Positions 44,341 through 51,934 of a stretch of DNA of 64,000 nt are shown piece by piece. Positions within the stretch are counted from its first letter, which is position 1. The number at the start of each line of letters is the position of its first letter. A program made the position numbers and the translations under genes. Under the pieces are notes generated by a model, which was given only the letters and a program-made list of their open reading frames with translations, was not told where the DNA came from and searched no databases. The DNA lies in contig JAKPOU010000041.1 in NCBI GenBank assembly GCA_029547705.1, forward strand, positions 62,001 to 126,000, given 5' to 3'. The stretch comes from Bacteroidota bacterium. GTDB taxonomy: Bacteria > Bacteroidota > Bacteroidia > Bacteroidales > VadinHA17.

Positions 44341-45309
44341 ATGACGGAAATAGTAATTTTTCTTGAAGATATTGATCCGGTCATTTTTTTTGGCACCAAT
44401 AATTTATTGCTTGACAGAATCCGGACATTTTTTCCTAAAATCAAGATTCTGTCAAGGGGGAATGAAATAAAATGCCTGGGTGAAGAGTCTGAAATAACGC
44501 TGTTTGCCGAAAGGTTCAATGAACTCATTGATTATTACCGGAAATACAATCGTATTGAAGAACAGGATCTGGAAAAGTACCTGACGGATCCGGAGCATAT
44601 GAAAAGTGCGGCAAGCGGTGATTTTGAAAAGGTCCTGGTTTTTGGCACCAGCGGAAAACCTGTAAGGGCACGGACGGTGAATCAGCTGTTGCTTGTGAAC
44701 GATTACAGTATCAACGATCTGATCATTGCCGAAGGTCCGGCGGGAACCGGAAAGACATATACTTCAATAGCCCTGGCCGTCAGGGCGTTAAGAGAGAGAG
44801 AGGTTAAAAAGATTATCCTTACGCGGCCGGCCGTGGAAGCGGGAGAGAGACTTGGATTTCTGCCGGGTGACATGAAGGAAAAGCTAGATCCCTATCTTCA
44901 GCCATTGTATGACGCCCTTCATGACATGATTCCTTTCAGGAAACTGGAAACCTGGCTTGAAGACGGTACGGTTCAGATAGCTCCCCTGGCATTTATGCGC
45001 GGCAGAACACTGGAGAGCGCATTCGTTATCCTTGACGAGGCCCAGAATGCCACTATCAGTCAGTTGAAAATGTTTCTTACAAGGATGGGGATAAACTCAA
45101 AATTCATACTGACCGGTGATACAACCCAGATTGACCTTCCGAAAAAGAGTGAATCCGGACTTCTGCAGGCAATGAGGATATTGGGGGGAATTGAAGGAGT
45201 GTCAGTAATAAAGTTCGATGAAAGGGATATAGTGCGCCATAAACTTGTCAAGCGGATCGTTAAAGCTTATGAAGAAGAAGAAAACGGTGCCGCGGAAAAG
45301 GAAACATAA
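44341..45309 (+). CDS. PhoH-like ATPase (PhoH family, PhoL type)
   Basis: Cytoplasmic P-loop protein, in other bacteria linked to rRNA maturation together with YbeY. N-terminal KH-like part (IRTFFPKIKILSRGNEIKCLGEESEITLF), Walker A in IAEGPAGTGKTYTSIALAVRALRE, LTRPAVEAGERLGFLPGDMKEKLDPYLQPLYDAL (the PhoH signature), and Walker B FVILDEAQNATISQLKMFLTRMG. The ATG at 44341 is preceded directly by an in-frame TTG; ATG is used. At 322 residues it is full length. Confidence 0.95.
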   Translation: MTEIVIFLEDIDPVIFFGTNNLLLDRIRTFFPKIKILSRGNEIKCLGEESEITLFAERFNELIDYYRKYNRIEEQDLEKYLTDPEHMKSAASGDFEKVLVFGTSGKPVRARTVNQLLLVNDYSINDLIIAEGPAGTGKTYTSIALAVRALREREVKKIILTRPAVEAGERLGFLPGDMKEKLDPYLQPLYDALHDMIPFRKLETWLEDGTVQIAPLAFMRGRTLESAFVILDEAQNATISQLKMFLTRMGINSKFILTGDTTQIDLPKKSESGLLQAMRILGGIEGVSVIKFDERDIVRHKLVKRIVKAYEEEENGAAEKET

Positions 45310-45363
45310 ATCACATGGTGTGATGCTTCAGGCAGCTTTTAACGCTGATTCTGAATTATCTGC

Positions 45364-45371
45364 TAACTTTG
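45364..45371 (+). promoter_or_regulatory. Bacteroidota -7 element ahead of the LysM protein gene
   Basis: TAACTTTG matches TAnnTTTG. Transcription would start near 45378, favouring the ATG at 45403 over the one at 45385. The -33 region lacks a TTG. Confidence 0.4.
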
Positions 45372-45402
45372 CAATGATATCATAATGAATAAGTGTCTAA
45401 TA

Positions 45403-47544
45403 ATGAATATTAAAGTACATTTAAGATTATTTCTGACAATTATTTTAATCCTTTTGCCTGCTTCTGCAGATATATTTGCACAGATAGTGATTGAGAGATC
45501 GAAGGATAAAGTAATAATATCCGGGATCCAGTATTATATACACCTGGTTAAGAAAGGAGAAACCGCATATTCAATATCAAAGGCTTACAATGTCACCCTG
45601 GAAGAACTTAACCGGGAAAACCCGTCTGCTGTCTCCGGCCTTAAGGAAGGACAGTCGCTGAAGATCCCGGTGAGGGAAGCAGTCCCGGCGTCTCAGGCAT
45701 CCCCTTCATCTCCGTTGTCTCCTCCATCCCAGGCTTCCCCGGCATCCCCTCCATCCCCGGCAACCGGACAGCAGCCTGCCATGCAGAGAGATGAATCGAA
45801 ATATTATTATCACAGGATTCAGCCTGGTCAGACTATTTATTCATTGTCAAAACTTTATGATGTTCCCGAGGCGGAAATTCTGGCAGCTAACCCGGGTATT
45901 GATATTTCACGGCTTCCGGTTTATTCTGAAATAGCGGTTCCGAAAAAGGAGACCCTGGCAGGGAGGGAATCAGCTCCTGTCAGGGATGGCGCAGCCCCGC
46001 AGGAAACCGGAAAAACCAGCTTCATCCGCGCAGTTTCGGATTCCAGAACCGTACGGGATACCAGGGAATTACAGGACAAGCGATATATGTTTCACAAGGT
46101 CGAAGCCGGGGAATCCCTTGCATCAATAGCTGAAAAATATGGTGTCACACTAAGGGAACTGAGGCGCGAAAACCGGAATGTCAAATTTCCCCAGGTCGGG
46201 GATTATCTCAGAATACCGGAATCGGGGCGGATGAAATTTCAGCTGGCCGAGGCTGAGCAGCCTGCGGCAGATACAAGCGATGTTCAGCCGGCTGATACCC
46301 TTATGATCTATGAAAGACCCGAAGGCTATACACCGGTAGGCAGGCTGGCAGGAACCTTCAATGTTGCAGTTCTCCTGCCTTTCTATCTTGCAGAAAATGC
46401 CATCAGAATGGAAATTGATTCATCAAAGTATGTGAAGGGCAAGGTTACCTACCGGCCGGTGAAAAGGCTTGAAGACTGGATATATTACCGGAGTGCCGGT
46501 TTTGTTGAAATGTACGAGGGAATACTGCTTGCAGCCGATACCCTTCGCTCCCTGGGTTTGAATATAAATCTGCATGCATTTGATATCAAGAGTGATACCA
46601 TAGAAGTGACAAGGCTGATAAACCGGGGCCAGCTTGCAGGAATGGACCTGATAATTGGTCCGGTTTATTCACGGAATCTGGCAATTGTGTCGGAATATGC
46701 CCGTAAACTGAATATCCCGGTGGTGTCACCCGTCCGGCTTATGAATAACTCGGCCCTGGTCAATAACCCCCTGCTCTTTATGGCAAATGCATCCCTTGAG
46801 GTTGCCCAGGATGCAATAGCCAGGGAGGCAAGTGACTATTACCTTAACAATTTTATATTCATTCATGCGGATACTTCAAGGAACGATCCCGATGTCGGCC
46901 GTTTCCGGCAAAAGATATTATCTGAGCTGAGCAGCAGAATCCCCAGAAGCGAGATCAGGTTCAGGGAACTGGCTTTTTACAGCAGATCAGCTTTTAACAG
47001 CGATTCGGTCAGAAGGCTGGAGAATGCTCTTTCTGCCAGATCGGAAAACCTGATTATCATTGCATCGGAAGATGATCCCGTGGTAAGTGAGACCCTGCAG
47101 GAAATACATTCACTGTCAAAAAAATATCCGGTGAGAATAATAGGATATCCTTCAATGAGGGGAATAGAAAATCTTGATCCCAAATTCATTTTTGAACTTG
47201 GCGTACTGGTTTTATCACCTTTCTGGATAGATTATTCAGAAGCGGATGTGTCTGGATTCATCAGGGGGTTCAGGAAAAAATTCCTGACCGAACCATCTGA
47301 AATGAGCTATGCATGGATCGGTTACGACCTTACCTATTATTTTCTGAGCGGACTGGCCATACACGGGAGGGATTTCCTTTCATATCCCTGGATGCATAAT
47401 CCTGATCTCCTTCAGACGGAATTTGATTTCAGGAGGAAAGGTCCGGGTGACGGATTCGAAAACTATAAACTTTACAGGGTGAAATATACACAGGATTATG
47501 AGGTAGTCCTGGAAGCCGGTGAGCCGGAATACCGGAAACGGTAA
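45403..47544 (+). CDS. Triple-LysM protein fused to a periplasmic-binding-protein-like domain
   Basis: Exported protein (signal MNIKVHLRLFLTIILILLPASADIFA). Three LysM peptidoglycan-binding modules lie at about 45-89 (YYIHLVKKGETAYSISKAYNV), 136-180 (YYHRIQPGQTIYSLSKLYDV) and 229-272 (MFHKVEAGESLASIAEKYGV); the first and second are joined by a Ser/Pro-rich low-complexity linker (95-122). From about 317 to the end there is a type I periplasmic-binding fold: FNVAVLLPFYLAENA, AADTLRSLGLNINLHAFDIKSD, DLIIGPVYSRNLAIVSEYARKLNIPVVSPV. The layout recalls LpoA-like or wall-anchored sensors in Bacteroidota; the ligand is unknown. An upstream ATG at 45385 is possible but less likely. It precedes the sigma-factor module by 100 bp. 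Confidence 0.85.
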   Translation: MNIKVHLRLFLTIILILLPASADIFAQIVIERSKDKVIISGIQYYIHLVKKGETAYSISKAYNVTLEELNRENPSAVSGLKEGQSLKIPVREAVPASQASPSSPLSPPSQASPASPPSPATGQQPAMQRDESKYYYHRIQPGQTIYSLSKLYDVPEAEILAANPGIDISRLPVYSEIAVPKKETLAGRESAPVRDGAAPQETGKTSFIRAVSDSRTVRDTRELQDKRYMFHKVEAGESLASIAEKYGVTLRELRRENRNVKFPQVGDYLRIPESGRMKFQLAEAEQPAADTSDVQPADTLMIYERPEGYTPVGRLAGTFNVAVLLPFYLAENAIRMEIDSSKYVKGKVTYRPVKRLEDWIYYRSAGFVEMYEGILLAADTLRSLGLNINLHAFDIKSDTIEVTRLINRGQLAGMDLIIGPVYSRNLAIVSEYARKLNIPVVSPVRLMNNSALVNNPLLFMANASLEVAQDAIAREASDYYLNNFIFIHADTSRNDPDVGRFRQKILSELSSRIPRSEIRFRELAFYSRSAFNSDSVRRLENALSARSENLIIIASEDDPVVSETLQEIHSLSKKYPVRIIGYPSMRGIENLDPKFIFELGVLVLSPFWIDYSEADVSGFIRGFRKKFLTEPSEMSYAWIGYDLTYYFLSGLAIHGRDFLSYPWMHNPDLLQTEFDFRRKGPGDGFENYKLYRVKYTQDYEVVLEAGEPEYRKR

Positions 47545-47580
47545 GGAATTCATGAATATCAGCCAGGCCGCCTGTTTTTA

Positions 47581-47598
47581 TGTTAATAAAAATTAACA
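47581..47598. promoter_or_regulatory. Perfect palindrome upstream of the ECF sigma gene
   Basis: TGTTAAT-AAAA-ATTAACA, seven-base arms around four A, 47 bp ahead of the sigma-factor start. An AT-only stem with no T tract is a poor terminator, so an operator role is more likely. Confidence 0.4.
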
Positions 47599-47644
47599 AT
47601 CGGGAATAATCTTTCCTTCAGTATTGTCTATAAAAAGGATAACA

Positions 47645-48202
47645 ATGAAAGTACCGTACAGCAAGGCCGACGAGTCCGAACTTATAAAGGCTACTCTCGG
47701 GAACGACGAGCTTGCATTCGGGGAAATTGTTAACAGGTACCGCAAAATGGTTGCACGAACTGTCAAGGGTATGCTTGGAGATACGATATATGCTGAAGAC
47801 ATTGGTCAGGAAGTGTTTATAAAGCTTTATCATTCCCTGGCCGAATTCAGGGGGGAATCAAGGCTGGCAACCTACATTCAGAAAATTGCGATAAACCTTA
47901 CGCTGAATGAAATAAAAAGGAGGAAAAGGTTTTTTTCCCTGTTTGCACAAAAGGGCAGTGACGAAATGTATGAAATGGATATTGCGGACGGAAATTGTGA
48001 GGAAAAGCGTGAAGCAGGGGAAATTGTGGCCAAGGCGCTTAAAAAGCTTGATCCGAAATTCAGAGTTGTTGTGGCGATGAGGATGCTGCAGGGTTATTCC
48101 ACCAAAGAAACAGCCGAAATGCTTGAGCTTCCTGTCGGAACGGTTCTGTCAAGGCTTTCAAGGGCACAGGAACAAATGAAAAAAATAATTGAAAAATTAT
48201 AG
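47645..48202 (+). CDS. ECF-type RNA polymerase sigma factor
   Basis: Group 4 sigma-70 factor. Region 2: GNDELAFGEIVNRYRKMVARTVKGMLGDTIYAEDIGQEVFIKLYHSLAEFRGESRLATYIQKIAINLTLNEIKRRKR. Region 4: ALKKLDPKFRVVVAMRMLQGYSTKETAEMLELPVGTVLSRLSRAQEQMKKII, a helix-turn-helix. The ATG at 47645 follows an AAAAAGGAT stretch; a TTG at 47624 is less likely. It is followed after five bases by a small membrane protein and then a periplasm-facing Spy-like protein, an arrangement that suggests envelope-stress signalling. No classic zinc anti-sigma (HxxxCxxC) is present. Confidence 0.92.
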   Translation: MKVPYSKADESELIKATLGNDELAFGEIVNRYRKMVARTVKGMLGDTIYAEDIGQEVFIKLYHSLAEFRGESRLATYIQKIAINLTLNEIKRRKRFFSLFAQKGSDEMYEMDIADGNCEEKREAGEIVAKALKKLDPKFRVVVAMRMLQGYSTKETAEMLELPVGTVLSRLSRAQEQMKKIIEKL

Positions 48203-48207
48203 GTGTT

Positions 48208-48561
48208 ATGAAATGTCCGGATATAAAACAACTGATGATCAGATCTCTGAATCCTGAGGCTGATGCGGCAGATATTGCCAGACAGCTGGAAAACGCGGGA
48301 GTATCGTATGATTTCGGAAATGATTTTACAGCCAGGGTGTCAGAGAAATTATTCTCTCAGGGAAGAGTGATTCCATTTGAACCGGACTTTGTTACAAATC
48401 TGAGCTCGGTCTTTTACAGGATCGCAGTAACAGGAGTGGCTGCCATTATACTTCTCCTCATTTCTATTTTCATCATGGAGGGATCGCTTTCGGTAAACTC
48501 ATTCCTGGGTATCACTGATACCTTTGATGAAAGTATTGTATACCTGCTTACGGGTAATTAA
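48208..48561 (+). CDS. Small single-pass membrane protein, candidate anti-sigma factor
   Basis: 117 residues, no family recognised. Residues 1-70 are soluble and include two short repeated-looking helices (DIARQLENAGVSYDFGNDFTARVSEKLF); one membrane helix at about 72-90 (VTGVAAIILLLISIFIM); a short outside tail (EGSLSVNSFLGITDTFDESIVYLLTGN). The N-in topology and the position five bases after an ECF sigma gene fit an anti-sigma factor. The residues DFTARVSEKLF resemble a segment seen in other Bacteroidota sigma-linked proteins, but this is weak. Confidence 0.65.
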   Translation: MKCPDIKQLMIRSLNPEADAADIARQLENAGVSYDFGNDFTARVSEKLFSQGRVIPFEPDFVTNLSSVFYRIAVTGVAAIILLLISIFIMEGSLSVNSFLGITDTFDESIVYLLTGN

Positions 48562-48571
48562 TTCCGGAATC

Positions 48572-49156
48572 ATGAAGACAAAACCGATAATTCTTGTTGT
48601 TCTGACTCTCATTATAGGATTTGTGCTGGGCATGCTCACTTCTGCACAACTGAGATTAAACAGGCTTAAACCGGTAAGATTCTACTTTTCTGATGAAAGA
48701 TTCAGGGAGGGTTTTTATAAAATTATTCAGCCTGATGAGAAGCAGAAAGCAGAAATTGATAAGATCCTCGACAAATACAATAAAAAGAACAGGGAACTCC
48801 AGGAATATTTCTGGAAGGAATCAGAATCCAACATGAGGGCATTCAGGAAGGAGATAGATTCCAAACTTACAAGGGAACAGATCTCCAGGCTGAGGGAAAT
48901 GGATGAAAGGCGCGAAAAAATGATCAGGGATGCCAGGCGAAGGCACAGGCATGATTCTCTGGGTCATCAGGATTCTGGTGCTGGAGACAGAAGATTCAGG
49001 CAGTTCGATGATGCGGGCCGTATTCCGGAAGGAAACCGTCCTCCTCCCCGGGAAAGGGGACCTGCTGCCCCTTCTGAAGATCCCCGACCATCATTCCAGA
49101 ATAAACAGGAGGTAGTCAAGCAGGATAGGCAGATCATCCGCACTGACCCCCAATGA
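48572..49156 (+). CDS. Membrane-anchored Spy/CpxP-like periplasmic helical protein
   Basis: 194 residues from the ATG at 48572: an N-terminal membrane anchor (MKTKPIILVVLTLIIGFVLGML), then a long charged helical region (FSDERFREGFYKIIQPDEKQKAEIDKILDKYNKKNRELQEYF...REQISRLREMDERREKMIRDARR) resembling the LTxxQ-type helices of Spy/CpxP and heavy-metal sensor proteins. A disordered His/Arg/Pro-rich tail follows (RRHRHDSLGHQ...NRPPPRERGPAAPSEDPRP). The frame opens upstream at 48524 inside the previous gene; that start is not used. Third gene of the sigma module. Its last 66 bp overlap the end of the TPR gene on the other strand. Confidence 0.75.
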   Translation: MKTKPIILVVLTLIIGFVLGMLTSAQLRLNRLKPVRFYFSDERFREGFYKIIQPDEKQKAEIDKILDKYNKKNRELQEYFWKESESNMRAFRKEIDSKLTREQISRLREMDERREKMIRDARRRHRHDSLGHQDSGAGDRRFRQFDDAGRIPEGNRPPPRERGPAAPSEDPRPSFQNKQEVVKQDRQIIRTDPQ

Positions 49157-51322
49157 GATCAGCTGGTCCTGATCTTCCGTGAAAATTGAAATGAAGTTTT
49201 TTTTGTTTATTTCGCCGCTCAGTATACTTTTCCTGTAAAGTTCAACTGCTTCTTTCTTCCTGCCCCTGGCAAGAGCCAGGTGACCCATGTTGATAAGGTC
49301 ATGGGCATTAAGCTTTCCGGCTGAAAGGAGTTCATAGTATTTCTCCGATTCCTCAAAGCGGCCCAGGGCAAGGTAACAGTATGCAATAGGGCGGAGGATT
49401 TTCAGATTTCCCGGATCCTTGTACTCTATCCTGAAATAATATTTAAGGGCATTTTCATACTGTCTGAGATCAAGGTAACAATGTCCCGTCATCATTGTTG
49501 TATGCAGATTGTCCGGTTCCATGTCACCTGCCTGAATATAGTATTCCAGGGCTTCCTCATTTCTCCCCAGCCGCCTGTAACACAGTCCGATCTTTTTAAC
49601 TGTCCATGCTTTTCTGTCAATGAGTTCCGCTTTTTTATAATATCTGAGGGCTTCCCTGTAGTTTCCGTTTTCCTGATGGCAATAGGCTGTTTTTTCATAA
49701 AGCTGTGCATCATCCGGCCTGTTTTCCAACATTCTGAGGTAAAGGACAAGGGCATCTTCATAGAAATCCTTGCTGAAAAAATAATCTGCCAGGCCGGCTT
49801 CCGCTTCCCCGGTGTCACAGGAAAGGCGGAAGAAATGGGAATTATAAATATCCAGCTTCCCGGTAAAAATATCCTCAAATTCCTTTTTATAGGGAGACAG
49901 TTTGAAAAATCTGTAAATATCCTGAAGATACTGGGTAATGTTGATCCGGAAACGTTTGTTGGGATCGGTCAGGAATTCATCTTCATTAAGCTGCTGGAAT
50001 CCCTCCAGTTCCATTCTGAATACCTTCAGCATCATGCTTTTCTGTGTCGCCGGAAGGTACTTGAGGTTCAGGATGAGTGAGAACTTGTCAGAATTGCAGA
50101 TAAAGGGCGTTTTGTACATTGCTTCGGCCAGTTCATTTGTACCCTGCCCGAGAATATCATCCTGGAAAATTTCCTCCACCACTTCATGATCGGGATGAAA
50201 TGGCATGAACCAGTTCTGAATATCCCTGAAAAAGTCGAAGTTCTTAAGATTGGCAAAAGCCGACATGTAAACGTCAGCTCCTTCCATCTGAAGGTTGGTA
50301 AGTTCCTCCATTGTCCTGTATATCTCATCCGCACCGCTGAACATTGCTGACCAGTCGGGGTTCTTTCCCTCGTTCTTGTCGGTTGGCAGGATATTATTGA
50401 GATCGAGCTTTTCCTCTATTCCGGGCCGGAGCTTTGCCACCTGCGGCAGAATTTCATCATGCAGGCGGCGGCTCAGTTTTTCTGTTTCGCGTGACCTGAT
50501 GATCTGAAGGACAATCAGCCTGCAATGCTCCCTGAATGCCGGAAGCTTTGTCAGACTGTTGATTGCTTCCGTAACTTCGGGGTAAAGCATTATCCTGTCG
50601 TTATGATAATGAAAGTTAAGCAGGAGGCCCGACAGTGCCCTTTCCATTACCTGTTCCTGCCCGGACCTGTAAATCCTTGCCAGGATGAGCAGTTTCTCGG
50701 TCTGCCACGTTCTGAATGAACTGAGTGTTATGGCTGTGGTAAAGACGCTCGATTCATACCATCTGAATTTTCCGGAATTAAGGAGGATGTTGATAAGGCT
50801 TTCCTCGGCCTCACCATAATAATCAGTCAGCCACAGGTGATTGAAAATATTACTTATCAGTTTCTTATGCTTTATTGCAATGGCTGATTCGGGATCCGGG
50901 TTTGTTTCACTGCTTAACCTGAGCCACTCATCAAGTTCTGATTTAAACATCAGGTCATCAACTGTTTCTACAATGGTTTTTCCTGTGAGCTGCTGTTCCT
51001 TCTCAGTCTGTTGTTTGAGCCAGTATGTGTTCCAGCCGGAATTATGTGACAATATGTCCTGCCTGACACGGTCAGAAAGCTTCAGGATTGACTGGATCAG
51101 CTTCTGGTAGATTTTATTTCTTTCAGGGTCCCTGATCCCTTCAATAGTATAGGCGAGCATATTCCTGTAGGTCATGACCAGGTTGTCATACTCATCCCGT
51201 AAATAACCGGATGTGACATTTTCCAGCATACCTGCCAGGGTATCAAGGCTTTGTTTGATTCTCTTCTGAGAAGCATAATTGCAAACCTGTTTATGCTGCA
51301 TTATGGTTTTATTGATATCCAT
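49091..51322 (-). CDS. TPR-repeat protein, large, uncharacterised
   Basis: 743 residues, no signal peptide, so cytoplasmic. The N-terminal 480 residues are helical with no recognised domain (KQVCNYASQKRIKQSLDTLAGMLENVTSGYLRDEYDNLVMTYRNML at the start). From about 510 to 710 there are six or so TPRs: LYEKTAYCHQENGNYREALRYYKKAELID, KKIGLCYRRLGRNEEALEYYIQAGDMEP, TGHCYLDLRQYENALKYYFRIEYKDP and others. Similar proteins are found in Bacteroidota without an assigned role. Its 3' end overlaps the Spy-like gene by 66 bp in convergent orientation. Confidence 0.8.
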   Translation of the reverse strand: MDINKTIMQHKQVCNYASQKRIKQSLDTLAGMLENVTSGYLRDEYDNLVMTYRNMLAYTIEGIRDPERNKIYQKLIQSILKLSDRVRQDILSHNSGWNTYWLKQQTEKEQQLTGKTIVETVDDLMFKSELDEWLRLSSETNPDPESAIAIKHKKLISNIFNHLWLTDYYGEAEESLINILLNSGKFRWYESSVFTTAITLSSFRTWQTEKLLILARIYRSGQEQVMERALSGLLLNFHYHNDRIMLYPEVTEAINSLTKLPAFREHCRLIVLQIIRSRETEKLSRRLHDEILPQVAKLRPGIEEKLDLNNILPTDKNEGKNPDWSAMFSGADEIYRTMEELTNLQMEGADVYMSAFANLKNFDFFRDIQNWFMPFHPDHEVVEEIFQDDILGQGTNELAEAMYKTPFICNSDKFSLILNLKYLPATQKSMMLKVFRMELEGFQQLNEDEFLTDPNKRFRINITQYLQDIYRFFKLSPYKKEFEDIFTGKLDIYNSHFFRLSCDTGEAEAGLADYFFSKDFYEDALVLYLRMLENRPDDAQLYEKTAYCHQENGNYREALRYYKKAELIDRKAWTVKKIGLCYRRLGRNEEALEYYIQAGDMEPDNLHTTMMTGHCYLDLRQYENALKYYFRIEYKDPGNLKILRPIAYCYLALGRFEESEKYYELLSAGKLNAHDLINMGHLALARGRKKEAVELYRKSILSGEINKKNFISIFTEDQDQLISLGVSADDLPILLDYLLFILE

Positions 51323-51344
51323 CAGTATCCGTTATAAAAACAAA

Positions 51345-51377
51345 TCATGACAAAATATCACATGGATATTGTCATGA
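51345..51377 (-). terminator. Long inverted repeat after the hydrogenase operon
   Basis: TCATGACAAAATATC (51345-51359) and GATATTGTCATGA (51365-51377) pair with a two-base bulge around ACATG. On the minus strand the stem is followed by TTTGTTTTT, giving a terminator for the hydrogenase operon. It also lies 23 bp ahead of the TPR gene, so an operator role is an alternative. Confidence 0.5.
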
Positions 51378-51417
51378 TTGATACTGCAACAATCAGGCCG
51401 CAAATAGGAATTCCGGA

Positions 51418-51900
51418 TTATTCGTATTCTTTCAGAATGTTCCTTACATCGTCAGGCGCCACGCGGCCGTAGGTCTTATCGCCAATCATTACAACCGGGG
51501 CCAGGCCGCAGGCTCCCACACATCTCAGACTTGAAAGCGAGAATTTGCCATCTTCCGTTGTCTGTCCAACCTGCAGGCCAAGTTCCTTCCTGAATTCTTC
51601 AAGTACTGTTTCAGCTCCCCTGACATAGCAGGCAGTTCCCATACAGATGCTTATCGGGTGTTTGCCCCTGGGCGTCATGGTGAAAAAGGAATAGAAAGTT
51701 ACCACTCCGTAGATCTTTGCCACCGGAACTTCCAGTTCGTCAGAAATAACTTCCTGAACTTCAGCGGGGAGATATCCGAAATGTTCCTGACATTTATGGA
51801 GGACGTTGATAAGCTCACGCGGGTCATTTCCGAATGAAGTACATATCTCCTTTATTTTGTTTATGTCTTCTTGCCTTAATTCTATTTTGATGCTTGACAT
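51418..51900 (-). CDS. NADH-linked hydrogenase, NuoE-like [2Fe-2S] subunit (HydC/HndA)
   Basis: 160-residue thioredoxin-like ferredoxin subunit. The four cluster ligands are present: Cys86 and Cys91 in ICMGTACYVRG, Cys127 and Cys131 in CVGACGLAPVV. The helical N-terminus (YLPAEVQEVISDELEVPVAKIYGVVTFYSFF) is typical of NuoE. In electron-bifurcating hydrogenases this subunit helps carry electrons to the NuoF-like flavin subunit. Here it is last in the operon, 34 bases after the catalytic gene, whereas in several other bacteria it is first. Confidence 0.92.
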   Translation of the reverse strand: MSSIKIELRQEDINKIKEICTSFGNDPRELINVLHKCQEHFGYLPAEVQEVISDELEVPVAKIYGVVTFYSFFTMTPRGKHPISICMGTACYVRGAETVLEEFRKELGLQVGQTTEDGKFSLSSLRCVGACGLAPVVMIGDKTYGRVAPDDVRNILKEYE

Positions 51901-51934
51901 GACGATAGGATTTATGATGGATCAAATAACTGGC

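Noticed and set aside
47581-47598. Possible third Rex site upstream of the sigma gene
   Set aside because: The half-sites TGTTAA and TTAACA are separated by six bases rather than four, and no redox gene follows; kept only as an unassigned palindrome.
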